64,000 bases of DNA, from the NCBI GenBank assembly GCA_032718475.1, contig JAUCBJ010006747.1:1-64000 (forward strand), given 5' to 3'. This document shows positions 32,903 to 43,793 of the stretch, piece after piece; within the stretch, counting starts at the first letter, position 1; every line of letters begins with the position of its first letter. Both the position numbers and the translations under genes were made by a program. Origin of the DNA: Nemertoderma westbladi. Lineage: Eukaryota; Xenacoelomorpha; Nemertodermatida; Nemertodermatidae. Below the pieces are notes generated by a model. The model was given only the letters and a program-made list of their open reading frames with translations, made no database searches and was not told where the DNA came from.

Positions 32903-35900
32903 TTGATTTTTAATTCTTTTAAATTAAGTCCATAAATGATCTGCTTACAACTTATATTTTTATTTACTATTTGATAATTCATCATCAACACCATCGTCTT
33001 TTGGTTCTTCATAAATTGGTATATTTGATATTTTTATAGGTTTTTTGAGGTTTGTTTTATAGTGCCCCCAAGGAAGTGATTGATTTTTATTAACCCAATA
33101 AAGTTTATCATCAAAGCTACTGAGTGCAAATTTATTTTGCTTTAAGGTATAAATACGATGTAATTTAGATTGAAATCTGTGTATGTTTTTTTTTATTTCT
33201 TCATTTGAGTTATATGCTTTTAAATATTCTTCATGTTCGATTCTTCATGTGTAATATTCGTTTCCACAATAGCTCTTGTAATACCTTTTGCTCTACGAAT
33301 ATTTTTGTTATTCCATTCCAAAATTGAATATAATTTTGGTCTTAAAAATACTGCTTGTTTAATTTCAAGTGAAGCTAGTTCATCTTTACAGTAATAAAGT
33401 CTCGATTTATTTTTATCGCTGTAGAGAGGGTGATCCTTAGGGTAATTGGATGTATCTAAAATATTATTTTTAATTAATGCTTTTAAAAAATTATTCTGCG
33501 ATGTATTATAGTAACATCCTATTAAAGAGTCTGTATCTGATGCAGCAATTTCAATACGGCAGTTTAATTCTTTCTCAATAGGTAGCAATTTATTATAAAA
33601 CAGCTCATACATATCCAATTTAGCCAAGTCCAACACAGTGCTACCAATAAATATAGGCTTATCGAGAGTTACAGAGTCTTTCACTAATAAATGTCCCGAT
33701 AATGTATTATTGTATATTATAAATTGTTCATGATTAATACGATTTACCAATTGGTCGCATTTATCATTGCTATTTGCAATACGAAAGTTACATCGATCTC
33801 TTATCTTTTCTATTGATTTGCCAAATAACGAATTATTAAGCAATTTCGCGACAGCTGTTTCAATGTAACTTTTTGCTAGTCGCCTTTGATTAATATTAAA
33901 ATCGATGTAATTTTTAAATACAAATTCTTGTTGAAAAGAATATAATTTATGTAGTTTAGTAACAATTAATCCATGTTTTATATAAAATTTTAACAGTTTC
34001 AAATGTAAATGATAAAACTCTTTATCAAATTGCGTCAGCAAGAGTTTTGGTATAGGCATCCTATATTTACGGGAGGTACCTCTTTGTATCGATAAGTTAT
34101 TAAATTGTTCCCTCATATAAGGCGAAAGCATTGATTCATTTATACTTAAATGCTCTGGAGCTAACGGTAATTGTAATGTTTGATCGTGAATAGCTTTGGG
34201 ATAATTTAAATCACATATTAAAAAATATCCAGTAGATCCATCAATTTCTAAATCTACCAAGTACTCGATTAGTTTTTCTGGAATTGCATTCTCTAAGTGT
34301 TTAATACTTACTTCTTTGAATTGTGAGGTGGGTAGTTTTTTACTTAAATTCCCAGAATATAAAGAGTTGAAATCAATATTAAAAATATGGCATTCTTCCT
34401 TAGTAGAATCATATGTACTTGTTCCTGGTATATTTGATTCTATATAATGCTTTCGACAAAATGAAACACCACCCCTAATTGATTTTTCAAAATCTCTATA
34501 TGTCTGATAATCCTTTATTAATTCTATTTTACATTTATTATATTTTAGTGCGCAATCATAGGTAAATGACGCGATACTACAGTAAAAAACCGCTTCTAAA
34601 TCGTAATTTTGTTTACAAACCTTCCTAAAATTCTCAAATATATCAGCAAGCAAACAAACATTGAGTTTTAAATAGGCTAAAAGATAATCTTTGAGATTCA
34701 CACAGTCGAATTGTACCCATGATAATTCCGCAAACCTATAATCTTCAATTGTGCATGTTTTTTGACTTAAGTTACTAAAAAAATTATTTATAGACGGCAA
34801 ACCAGTATCATTAAATTTATTTATATCTGTCAAGTACTCGTATGGAAATACTCCTTTCCGTTTAATTGTTGAGTTATTCAAGTTTGGATAAAAATATTTC
34901 ATTTCTTGTAGAGTAATAGGTAAAATTGAGCTTATATCATGACTCGCCACATCCTTTGTTGAACACTCAACTAAATTACTTAAAGAAAAGCTTAAAAATT
35001 GATATGTGTCTAAGAAACGTAACTCAATTTTCTTAGAAGTGTTTTTAATTGGGATAAATGTACTCAGTGAAATATATCGTTCTGTATTTCTCGGTATAAC
35101 CTTTATATCCCAATCTGTGTATTTCTTATCTCTAAATCCGGTTTGTAATATACAATGTATATCATAATTACTGGAATTATGCCCGCAAAGTACATACAGG
35201 TATCGTTTCAATGATAAACTTTGGTCACAACTATTACAGGCTGCCGCAATATATTTACCTGTAATATGTGAATGATGTCTGTTTTTCCCTACATTATTAT
35301 TTAAAGTAACATTACAATAGAAACAAAATTTTGCTTGTTCAAAATTTACAAAATCAATATTAGTAAATGACATAGTTTTATGAGTGTATATTTCTGACCA
35401 ACAACATAATTCAGTTAAATCAGTATATAATGAATCTAAGAAATCTTGAATACAATTATTATTATTTGACTTTACGAATGTTTTCAAATGACATTTTGGA
35501 GCATCAATTAATTCAGTATTAGGAACAATTAAATAACTCACAGCACACGGTATATGCTCCTGTATAATTTGATTATTAACTGAAGGTTGTAAGATACATT
35601 CTATATCAAAGTAGGTGACAAACAATGGGGTTAAGGTTCTATCTAAATTTGTAAAACTAATGTGTGTTCTTTTTTTATTAGGTAGTTTCTCTCGTTGACT
35701 TCTTCCTTGGTAGCATGCGAGACGGTGTCGATGAAGAACTTCCGCTCGAAAAAAGTGAGCCAAACACCTTTCACAATATTTCCTATTCCCGATATGAAGA
35801 GCTCTCGTATTCAGCAATCGATTCAAGTTAGTTATGCTAACATAATGATTCAGTTTAGGTACATTGTTATTTTTTACTACAAGTAATATATTTAATAACT

Positions 35901-36092
35901 GTTTATCAGGTGTAATTTTACTAAACGGAGGTTGTCTTAATATAGATACAGGGGTGCGTTTGTTGTCGTTATTCCAACATAGTAAATTAATTATATATTT
36001 TGAATTTTGTTTTTCAAAAAGTTTAATCGCTAACTGCCACTCTGTTGGATAATCATTTTTCCCGTTGTCAAAAATGAAATGACTCATATAAT

Positions 36093-38292
36093 TTTTGTAC
36101 GACGAAGTAAGCTGATAAACAACCGCGACACCTATACTAACAGCAGAACTGTTGAACAGACCAATACCCGTTAATATCCTTCTGCCAACCTAATAAGTTC
36201 TCGTCTAACCAATAAGACACAAAGACTGCTCTACTGTTAAGTAAAGGGGATCAGGAGCGTGCTATTACTAAATTGTAAGGGTTGCTAAATACAAAACCGC
36301 TACTTACCGTTGGATGGCGCTAATCTGCCGTCCGCTAATATATTTTACTAAATTTACACAACTCCTGCAAAATCGCTTGTTCCTTTCTCTACCGATCGCT
36401 CGATAGAGAGCTAACTGTTCGAATCTATAAGCCACGCGGGAATAACCAAATCAATAAATCCGAGTCGGCTCCCTAAGCTTACTTAAGACGAGTACGAGGG
36501 GCTTTGCACTCAGAGTATATTCTTACGCCTAATTTTACTACTGAAATACGCTAATGCCTACGTCTTTTCTAATCGCGAATACTGGGGGTTCCCTAACGGA
36601 ATGTGTGAATGCGAGAATATTTAAATAAATCAAAATTGGTACAGTACAATGTCTTTCGTAGGTGTTACCGCTCTGGGTCTAAACTTGCCTGCAGCTGGCT
36701 TTAGGCCAGCAACTTACTAGTGTCTTGCGTACTAACTATTGCGATCTAGTTTATTGCCCGCTAATTCAAATAACCGCTCAGCGTGAATAGTTTACGGTAC
36801 TCTAATTATTACCTTAGCTACTCTCCGCTATGCTGCGTACTAATTCTTAATTTTACTAATTAATTACAGTCACAAATATGTAACAGCGCACTAATTACTA
36901 AGAGTTCCAGAATGCGTAATTCTAATTTATTACACAACAGGTTTCACTAGTAATAGCCTAAAATGCCGTATTACTTTGACCTAATCAGTAATTATTTGTT
37001 GTAACTAAGAAATAGAAATCAATCAAAAGGGAAAGGGTGCCTACCTAAGCATTCGTAATCACAGGCACACTTCAGTAACACACCAATCAGTGTCAGCAAT
37101 CACAGATCACAATAGCACGACTTGCAATTATACAATCTGCAATTATATAATTCGCAACTTACTTACGTACTTACCCACTTACTTACTGTAAGGTATGCAG
37201 GCCCCTCCCGGGTACATCTAGGCTTCCTAACTAACCCAATTCCTGCCCCCTAATACTAAATAGAGACAAAACCTTGGATCATCAGCCCCCTAATTACTGT
37301 ACCGGCGAGCGGTCTCCAACCCACAGTCCAAACTGCCCGACCGCAACGTTGACCCCCGCCAGCGTTGCCCGCTTTTGAATCCTCCGCTCTCCCTTAGTCG
37401 CCCAACCCCCCGATGTGCCCACCGCCCACTGGCGCCTTAGCCCTCCATTATGCTAATAGCTACCGTAGCGGCGCATGCAAATCACAAAGTCTGACAGTCT
37501 CAGAAATCCCTTAGGATTATTGCGCAGAAAGGAATCACGTAGAACCATTAATCAAAAGGTAGAAATCATAGTTCAGTTGTAATTAGCAGTAATCGACAGG
37601 AATTAATTGAGAAACACAAGCAAGAATAATCGCACTCGAATTATTTTAAGAAACTAATCAAAATTAGCAAATTGCAGAAAATCAGTCAAAAAATACATAG
37701 GGACAGCTCAGCAAGTACAACAGCAATAAGTGGGGTGTCACGTGGGGTTCTACCGGCACGCCGTCAATTTATAGGTGATCCGAGTGGGATGATGCAATAG
37801 GGTGACTCAATCGCTCTCCTATTGGCTCTCCAGTCCGTGCTAGCACTAGACCAACCTGGAAGCAGCTAGTCCAATAAGGAGGCCGGATTGTAGCCCTATG
37901 CCCTCAAATTATTACCATATATGGTAATGGTTCACGTCTCTGGCTGCTGAATGGCCAGGACAGCGTCCCTATATGCTAGCCCTACTAAAGCTAATATCAG
38001 CAAGCACGGAATCCAGGGTCCGAATAAACTTACCCTGGAACTATCTACATATAACCTAATACAAAATTACGTAGGTAGGGCTACATACTATACAAAATGA
38101 ATGGATTCAACTATATGGGTGTTCCGATTTCCCTATCTAAATATCATTGCGTCATTATGCCTTATCTAAAATATTATGCTGCACAACGGACTAATATTAC
38201 GTACAGTATAACGGACTAATATTGCATACTGCATAACGGACTAATATTGCATACTGCATAACGGACTAATATTGCATACTGCATGATGACTA
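36093..38292. mobile_element. ~2.2-kb non-coding insertion in POLB (possible solo LTR)
   Basis: Separates POLB pieces 2 and 3. Two flanking direct repeats are possible: ATAAT (36088-36092 and 38293-38297), which leaves the coding phase intact, or ATGACT (36079-36084 and 38286-38291), which does not. I prefer the first. There is no ORF of note. Its 37.2-37.75-kb part resembles in layout the LTR-like segment at 9046-9430, suggesting a BEL/Pao-type LTR. Clean TG...CA termini were not found, so the class is uncertain. Four 25-bp tandem repeats sit at its right end. Confidence 0.55.
38170..38285. repeat. 25-bp tandem repeat, about 4 copies
   Basis: Unit approximately 'ataacggactaatattgcat' plus 'actgc', with the first copies slightly diverged. 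It ends at the right edge of the 2.2-kb insertion. Confidence 0.85.
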
Positions 38293-38847
38293 ATAATATG
38301 GATACAGCGCCATATACCGTAACATAAGCTGTTTGTTGTTTTTCACTTTGCTACCAAATTTTGCGGTTATAATAGCCCATTTGAAACAGTCATTATCAGC
38401 CGTTTGTATATTTATTGTACAATTTTTACCTGATAGAACCTTAGGTAATTCCATATATCCATGCCCCTTATATAGTAACGACCTACACTTAGATTCAGCT
38501 AATTTAATTTCAACCCTTAATAAAGATTTAATACGCCACCCTGAACCACGTGTGTTAAAGATGGCTATTTTTTGTAATATATTTTCCACCACATACTCAA
38601 ACCATGTGTCAAAACTTTGTGATGAATCTACAGTATTAATAGCACCACCGGAAGAATTAAAATAAAAAGTTTCCAATTGCTCGCCTTCTGAAAAATGTGA
38701 TCTGTACATTAATACATTTAGACCTAACCACAGTCTAAGAACATTCATTTCTTTCAATCTATCTAATATTAACTGAAGAATATTACCTCGAATTTGCGTT
38801 AATGCTGTTTCTACATCGGGATAATCTCTAGAAGTTGGGAGGTCGTG

Positions 38848-40999
38848 CACTAGCGTAGCGAGGGTAGGGTCCCAGGGTCCCGGGACCCTACCGTGGAGAT
38901 TCCAACTTACATCGTCAAGTTCCGTTAAATTAAAAAAATTATAATGACAAGTGCAATAAACCGAATATTAGAAAATATTCGAAGTTGAAGTTGCTTTGGA
39001 AAGGAGCCCGACCCCAGACCAGATACAATCCACATTATCCCAGGCAGGTTGCCAAAGAAAATAAGTAGTAGAAAGGAGACCATATACCCCATCAAAGTGT
39101 TGTAGCCAGGCCTCCAGCCACACTACCAATAATTCCCTCAGGCACCCCCCCTCCCCCCCCCCCCCCCCCCCGCCCCCATGATAAGGCATCATAATATCAT
39201 ACAATGTTCTTAGAAAGCCAGCTTATTACTTAGGCCTATATTATATAATCTCTCAACCAGTTTAATAGTCTGTAATGTAAAGCAATGAAATGGAGCCCAA
39301 TTGACCACTGCAGGGGGGCGCCCACTGGCTCCTGCCTTGGTTTCTGTGCTTTGATTAGACGACGTCGCTGTGCCTTGCCTGTCAAGCAGGGTTCAATATA
39401 TACCAATGAAAGATAGCATAAATAAGATAGGCACTCTGACTCTGATGTAATATAATGAATTATGTAATTTTTTCTGGGCACACTGACCAACGTGATTGGA
39501 TATTGCGTAGCTTGTCTTGCCGAGTCACAACTAAATAACCTGTGGGTGGCTATGTATTTTAATTCAATATTATTATTAATACCATGAAAATTACTTTGAA
39601 ATGTAATTAATTAGAACATTAATTTTTTTTAACAAAAAAACGTTTTTTTTTTTACTTTCAATAAATCAAAAAAGTGTATTTAATAATGTACCGGTACCAT
39701 AATTAGTTCAATTTCAAAATGTGGCAGTTTATAAAATAATATACCATGGTGTGGGGTGGGGGATTGTTTCACGAAGCGACATTTAACTAAATGGAAATCG
39801 CCGATTTGTAAATAAGGTATTTAAAAAACGGAAGCACATTTAAATTTTACGTCCCTTAATTTAAATGACATGAATTGAAATTTGCCTACTGTCATTTTGC
39901 AATACTTTTATGTTATCAATACATGTTGTTATGATTCCATGGTAGTAGGGCCTATAGTACTAGTTTTTAAGAATAAGTTAACTGTTCTTAATAGAAATAT
40001 TATTAAATTTACTGAAAAGCCATGACAGCATGACGACCAGACCAGTTGCTATGCCGTATAACTATTATTATGTTAATGAGTTTAAATGACACATCATTAC
40101 GTAAATGATTTAAAGCTAAATGACAGGGGGATAAATGACACGCGAATAGCAGTTTCTTGAAACATAAAAACTTTCTGTTATAATTAAAGTATTATTTTTA
40201 ATCTTTCCAATTAAGCCAAATTAAATGACCGTATGTAAAACAGTCCCCTCAGTTTAATTATAATATTAATTTAATTTATTAATTCAATTTCATTTGTAAT
40301 TTCAGTAACTTACTTTATAACTATGATTTTATCATATTAATTCTTAATAGCGGATTTTCTAAATTACTCATCTTTACTGGGGGGGGGGGGGGGGGGGGGG
40401 GGGCTTTACTGGGGGAATGAACATGTACTGGTGCGCATTACTCAGAATGAGTAGTATACCGACTACTGTACTACAGGCTACAGGTTGGGTGCAACCTTCG
40501 CCCGAGTACAACCTTCGCCCGCGCCAATTTCGCCCGTCCACACTTCACCCCGGGGAAAACCTTCGCCCGCAAGGCAATCTTCCACCGCGAACAACCTTCG
40601 CCCAATAAGATTTGTGTTAGTAACCATTTTAGTTACCAATTAAGGGAAAGGAGCAGGTTACAGAGACGGCTTCTTCTAACCAAAACAATAAACGATGTTG
40701 TTACCAATTTAAGGTAAGGAGCAGGTTACAGAAACGGCTTTTTCTAACCAAAACAATAATTGTTTAGTTGGCGATGGTTGCTCGCGGAGAAGATTGTCTG
40801 CGGGCGAAGTTTGCTGCGTACCCTACTAAACATTACACATCACGTGTGGCGGGCATTTTGTTAAAATTCCAAACAATCACACCTGGACTACGCTGGGGGG
40901 GGGGGGGGGGCTCTTCCCCCACACCCACAACTACTATAAATATGAATTACAATTTGGGGTCTGGGACCCTACCGTAGGAAATTCCTGGCTACGCGGCTG
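38848..40999. mobile_element. hAT-type non-autonomous transposon in POLB
   Basis: Flanked by an exact 8-bp duplication AGGTCGTG (38840-38847 and 41000-41007). Left end CACTAGCGTAGCGAGG and right end (reverse complement) CAGCCGCGTAGCCAGG match the common hAT terminal form CAGnGGCGTAGCCAGG. The 2,152-bp interior has no transposase. It carries a poly-C tract (about 39148-39171), a poly-G tract (40381-40403), a cluster of 'accttcgcccg' motifs (40490-40612), a ~76-bp duplication (40635-40760) and another G-tract (about 40896-40910). POLB coding phase matches on both sides of the duplication. Confidence 0.88.
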
Positions 41000-41605
41000 A
41001 GGTCGTGGACATAAATTTCAAGACGATTATCGTGAGCTTCTTGTTCCCGCGTAAAAATTGTTGCGCATGTACCAAGAGCCACCCTTAATTTTTTTCTAGA
41101 TAATATATTTTTATGTTGCGGAAATTTACGCTTTCTTGTGTAGTAACATTTCAAGTGACAATCGTGTCGTAAATAATTCTCATATGTATACTCTTTATTA
41201 CAGGTAGAACAAGTCAATTGATAGGTACGGAACTCCATTTCTTTACAACCAGTAGTTGATTCATGTCGTTTACAAATTTCGCTGCATGAAGTCACGACGT
41301 GACACTTAAAACAAGAATAACCTTCAAAATGTGACCGTAGGTGGCGTAAATAATTATGTCTAGTTACATTCATATGACAGAATGAACAACATATTGTTAT
41401 TTTATCCATGCTGAAGTTTGTTTAGATAAATAATAATAATAATAATAATAAAATATCTCCAAAGATTAAAATAAAATGAAATGAAATGATATTGACTATA
41501 TCTAAACATTTATATGCTAGCGAGTGAAATAATTTTAAACCAATCACCAAACACCAATCACCTATGGGTATTGGAAACCTCAAAGAGTTTAACTTATGAT
41601 CAGGT

Positions 41606-42670
41606 TTACATGTTAGGATAATAATCTGGTTTCCATGGAGAATTAGTAACTAGATCTACTGGAGCTGGGTTAACAGCAACTTTCTGTTTCTTTGCAGGTG
41701 ATGCGTTGGTAAATTTACTCGATGATCTTGGCTTCCGAGGTAATATTTCAGGAAAGACCTGTTGCGGTTGAGAGCAACTCTCTTCAACATCCGGATTAGG
41801 TGATGGGATCTCTACGAATGCTTTAGGTTTATCCAAAAGGACAAAACCATCTACATTGGCTTCAATAAGAGAAACGCCATCCATAGCCTCTTTGAGAAAA
41901 CTAATATGGGCTTTATCATTCAAGTAATGCAACTCAATAGAATTTCCACCTGCTCCTACTTCAGTAGAATTATCGGTGTTGGTGATAATAATTTTTTTAT
42001 TATTGGTTTTAATCATTTTGAGACGGTCTGATAATTGAATGATATTTTTATCAAAAAGATGCTTGTCTGGTTCATCAATTTGAGTGTCCCACTCTCGCAA
42101 CAAAACGGTTAGTTCCTGATTTGACAAATTGAAACCCGTATAATAGTTAAAACCAACACTATCAGCGTATCTGACGCTGATTTTCCATAAGCCAACATAG
42201 TTGGTTCCTTTAAAAGCTGTTACAAATCCAATAAACTCTGGATTTGATAATTCAATGTAGAATTGATCGCTAATAATCTCTAGCGGTGGAGAGAGAAATT
42301 GCAATAATTTCCCTCTGTATTGAATTAGAACTTCAGTAAAAGCTTTGTTGAGGACTTTACATTTGCCTTGTTTCTGAACGTAAACATCACCCGATGTGGG
42401 GTTGATAGAAATATTCAAATTTCCCCGCGCAAAACGAAGAGCGGCATATATCCTACCTGGTATAATTGCTGGTCTGGATTGATGTTGGTTGTTGGTTGTT
42501 GTTTCTAGAATGTCTAGCAAATAGCGGGTATCTTGATGGGAAAAACAAATTGATTCGTTGTCCTCCTGAGATTCCACAATAAAATACTTGCTGTGAACGA
42601 CGGTACAAGTATATTTATTGTAAGTAAATTTCCAGCTATTTGTTGCTCCGGTTTTTTGCGTTAAGGCCAT
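41606..42670 (-). CDS. Polinton ORF, unknown 354-aa protein
   Basis: Intact, ATG at 42670 preceded directly by a (TTA)n leader. It lies upstream of POLB on the same strand, 196 nt from the POLB ATG. Residues 1-130 are mixed beta/alpha with 'WKFTYNKYTCTVVHSKYFIVE'. Residues 130-215 contain aromatic-rich strands ('SDQFYIELSNPEFIGFVTAF', 'GFNYYTGFNLSNQELTVLL'). The last 80 are Pro/Ser-rich with a basic cluster 'SPAKKQKVAVNP' that looks like a nuclear localisation signal. A nuclear replication or DNA-binding role (for example single-strand binding) would suit the location, but no motif proves it. One of the longest intact genes of the element. Confidence 0.6.
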   Translation of the reverse strand: MALTQKTGATNSWKFTYNKYTCTVVHSKYFIVESQEDNESICFSHQDTRYLLDILETTTNNQHQSRPAIIPGRIYAALRFARGNLNISINPTSGDVYVQKQGKCKVLNKAFTEVLIQYRGKLLQFLSPPLEIISDQFYIELSNPEFIGFVTAFKGTNYVGLWKISVRYADSVGFNYYTGFNLSNQELTVLLREWDTQIDEPDKHLFDKNIIQLSDRLKMIKTNNKKIIITNTDNSTEVGAGGNSIELHYLNDKAHISFLKEAMDGVSLIEANVDGFVLLDKPKAFVEIPSPNPDVEESCSQPQQVFPEILPRKPRSSSKFTNASPAKKQKVAVNPAPVDLVTNSPWKPDYYPNM

Positions 42671-42685
42671 AATAATAATAATAAA
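42671..42685 (-). promoter_or_regulatory. (TTA)n leader before minus-strand gene
   Basis: Reading the minus strand, 'tttattattattatt' directly precedes ATG at 42670. Together with the plus-strand (ATA)n leaders this suggests a common start-proximal element. Confidence 0.4.
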
Positions 42686-42746
42686 TACGAAAAATATTAC
42701 AAGTGATAAATTTTAAACCGTATCGCTGTAATAAATTGACACCATA

Positions 42747-42997
42747 GTTCTCACTCTAAAATTGTGATGGTCGGAAAACGACACCTAGAGAAAAATGATG
42801 CTGAGTTCGACATTAGGTATCGATCAAAAAACAAAAATCTGAGCAAGACACATAGCTCAGATTTTCGTTTTTTGATCGATACCCAATGCTGGAATCAGTA
42901 TCATTTTATGAGGTGTCGTTTTCCGACCAACGAATATACAACGAGTAAGATAATGTAGAAATTATTAAGGAAATAACAACAATTTCAGAGTGAGAAC
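42747..42997. repeat. Large near-perfect inverted repeat (foldback MITE or structural element)
   Basis: Outer arms 'gttctcactctaaaattg' (from 42747) and 'caatttcagagtgagaac' (to 42997). Inner arms 'ggtcggaaaacgacacct' (42769-42786) and 'aggtgtcgttttccgacc' (42911-42928). Innermost arms carry 'ggtatcgatcaaaaaac' and 'gttttttgatcgatacc' around 'ctgagc...gctcag'. The whole ~250-bp stretch could fold into one long hairpin. The short ORF at 42764-42958 reads through the stem and is not a gene. Confidence 0.85.
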
Positions 42998-43337
42998 AAA
43001 AAATTAGATATGGTATCAATATATTACCATGAAGATTACAAGTGATGAATTTTAACAAAAACATTCAGTTATATATAAATTTTTGAATACGTGTGGATGT
43101 GGCATAATCAACGTAGAAGAGATGGGATGTGGCATAATCGACGAATAAGAAAAGAGATGGGTTGCAATGTGGATGAATGGTTGCGTGGATAGGAAATACG
43201 TGAAAGAATATGAATCATTGGGTTGTGCGTAATAATAATCAATAATTATAATAAAAACGCACAGTATAATGTTAGTAGTAGCCTTTCAATATGGCACAGA
43301 TGCTGAGGGATCGGTTAGGATGAGTAACTACTATGGA
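42998..43337. other. Spacer between hairpin and right terminal repeat
   Basis: Non-coding; contains short direct repeats of 'atgtggcataatc' (about 43098 and 43130). Confidence 0.6.
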
Positions 43338-43787
43338 AATGCTCGTATACGCGTAGTTGACGCGTGGCGGAATTTCATGTATCATACTGGCTGGTTGGTT
43401 GGTTTGTTGGTTTGGCGACAGCAGTCGTTGAGTTGGCAATCGATATAATATAATATATAATATCGAGGGAGGGTATATGCATGATGCGTGTAGATGGCCA
43501 CGTCGTCACCATATACAGTATACAGTGGTGGTAACGTGGCTGGTGGTGGTGGTAACGTGGCGAAAAGGTGAATAACATTAGGGTTAGTAGTTAGTCAGTA
43601 GTCGAGTAAGGCGGGCATCGCGAGGTTAGGCTACGCTACGATTGGTTGATGGCAACTGCCGATGGTGACATATGGCGCGCACCGCAATTTAGCACCGGAA
43701 TTTGGCATTTTTAATAGCCCTCCGAATGGAATGCCCATAGCCCAAGCTAGGGAGGACTATGAGGGGGACACTGCTTCTCCTACTACT
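43338..43787 (-). repeat. Polinton right terminal inverted repeat
   Basis: Inverted copy of 19726-20135, about 40 bp longer. The extra length is mainly from expanded 'ggtggtggtaacgtggc' and 'ggttggtt' tracts near 43395-43565. Ends ...CTCCTACTACT, followed at once by the target duplication gacgag. Confidence 0.92.
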
Positions 43788-43793
43788 GACGAG
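43788..43793 (+). other. Polinton target-site duplication, right copy
   Basis: gacgag, identical to 19720-19725. Fixes the right boundary of the Polinton at 43787. Confidence 0.93.

Larger units (their letters stand above)
32960..41409 (-). pseudogene. Protein-primed type B DNA polymerase (POLB), in three pieces
   Basis: Replicates the element from its ends by protein priming. Pieces, in coding order: (1) 41409-41000, three zinc fingers (C8-C11-H23-H27; C33-C36-H49-C55; C67-C70-H82-C84/H85); (2) 38847-38293, with the Polinton-specific 'RGSGWRIKSLLRVEIKLAES' and 'NCTINIQTADNDCFKWAI'; (3) 36087-32960, with a further Cys/His finger, exonuclease motifs ExoI 'TYFDIEC', ExoII 'HNSSNYDIH', ExoIII 'YLKLNVCLLADIF', polymerase motif A 'DFNSLYSGN', motif B 'KLLNNSLFGKS' and motif C 'SDTDSL'. 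Piece 1/2 is split by the hAT element and 2/3 by a 2.2-kb insertion. Near 33226-33250 a 14-bp tandem duplication shifts the frame, so the last ~90 codons (containing 'WGHYKTNLKKP') are out of frame; the tail stop is at 32962-32960. The ExoIII acidic position is Asn. Confidence 0.9.
19726..43787 (+). mobile_element. Complete Polinton/Maverick (adintovirus-like) element with nested transposons
   Basis: The 24,062-bp element starts AGTAGTAGGAG, ends CTCCTACTACT, is bounded by inverted repeats of about 410/450 bp and flanked by the 6-bp duplication gacgag. It encodes the Polinton hallmark set: type B DNA polymerase (minus strand), retroviral-type integrase, FtsK/HerA-type packaging ATPase, adenain-like cysteine protease and capsid proteins, plus a RING protein and several unknowns. 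Three later insertions (25430-26712, about 36093-38292 and 38848-40999) add roughly 5.65 kb; without them it would be about 18.4 kb, normal for the family. ATPase, INT, MCP and POLB each carry frame breaks, so it cannot move or make virions by itself. It inserted into or beside a BEL/Pao relic. Confidence 0.95.

Noticed and set aside
36079..38291. ATGACT as the target duplication of the 2.2-kb insertion
   Set aside because: Kept only as an alternative: it would put the two POLB pieces out of phase, whereas ATAAT nearby keeps phase.
42764..42958. 64-codon ORF at 42764-42958
   Set aside because: Lies wholly in the hairpin arms.
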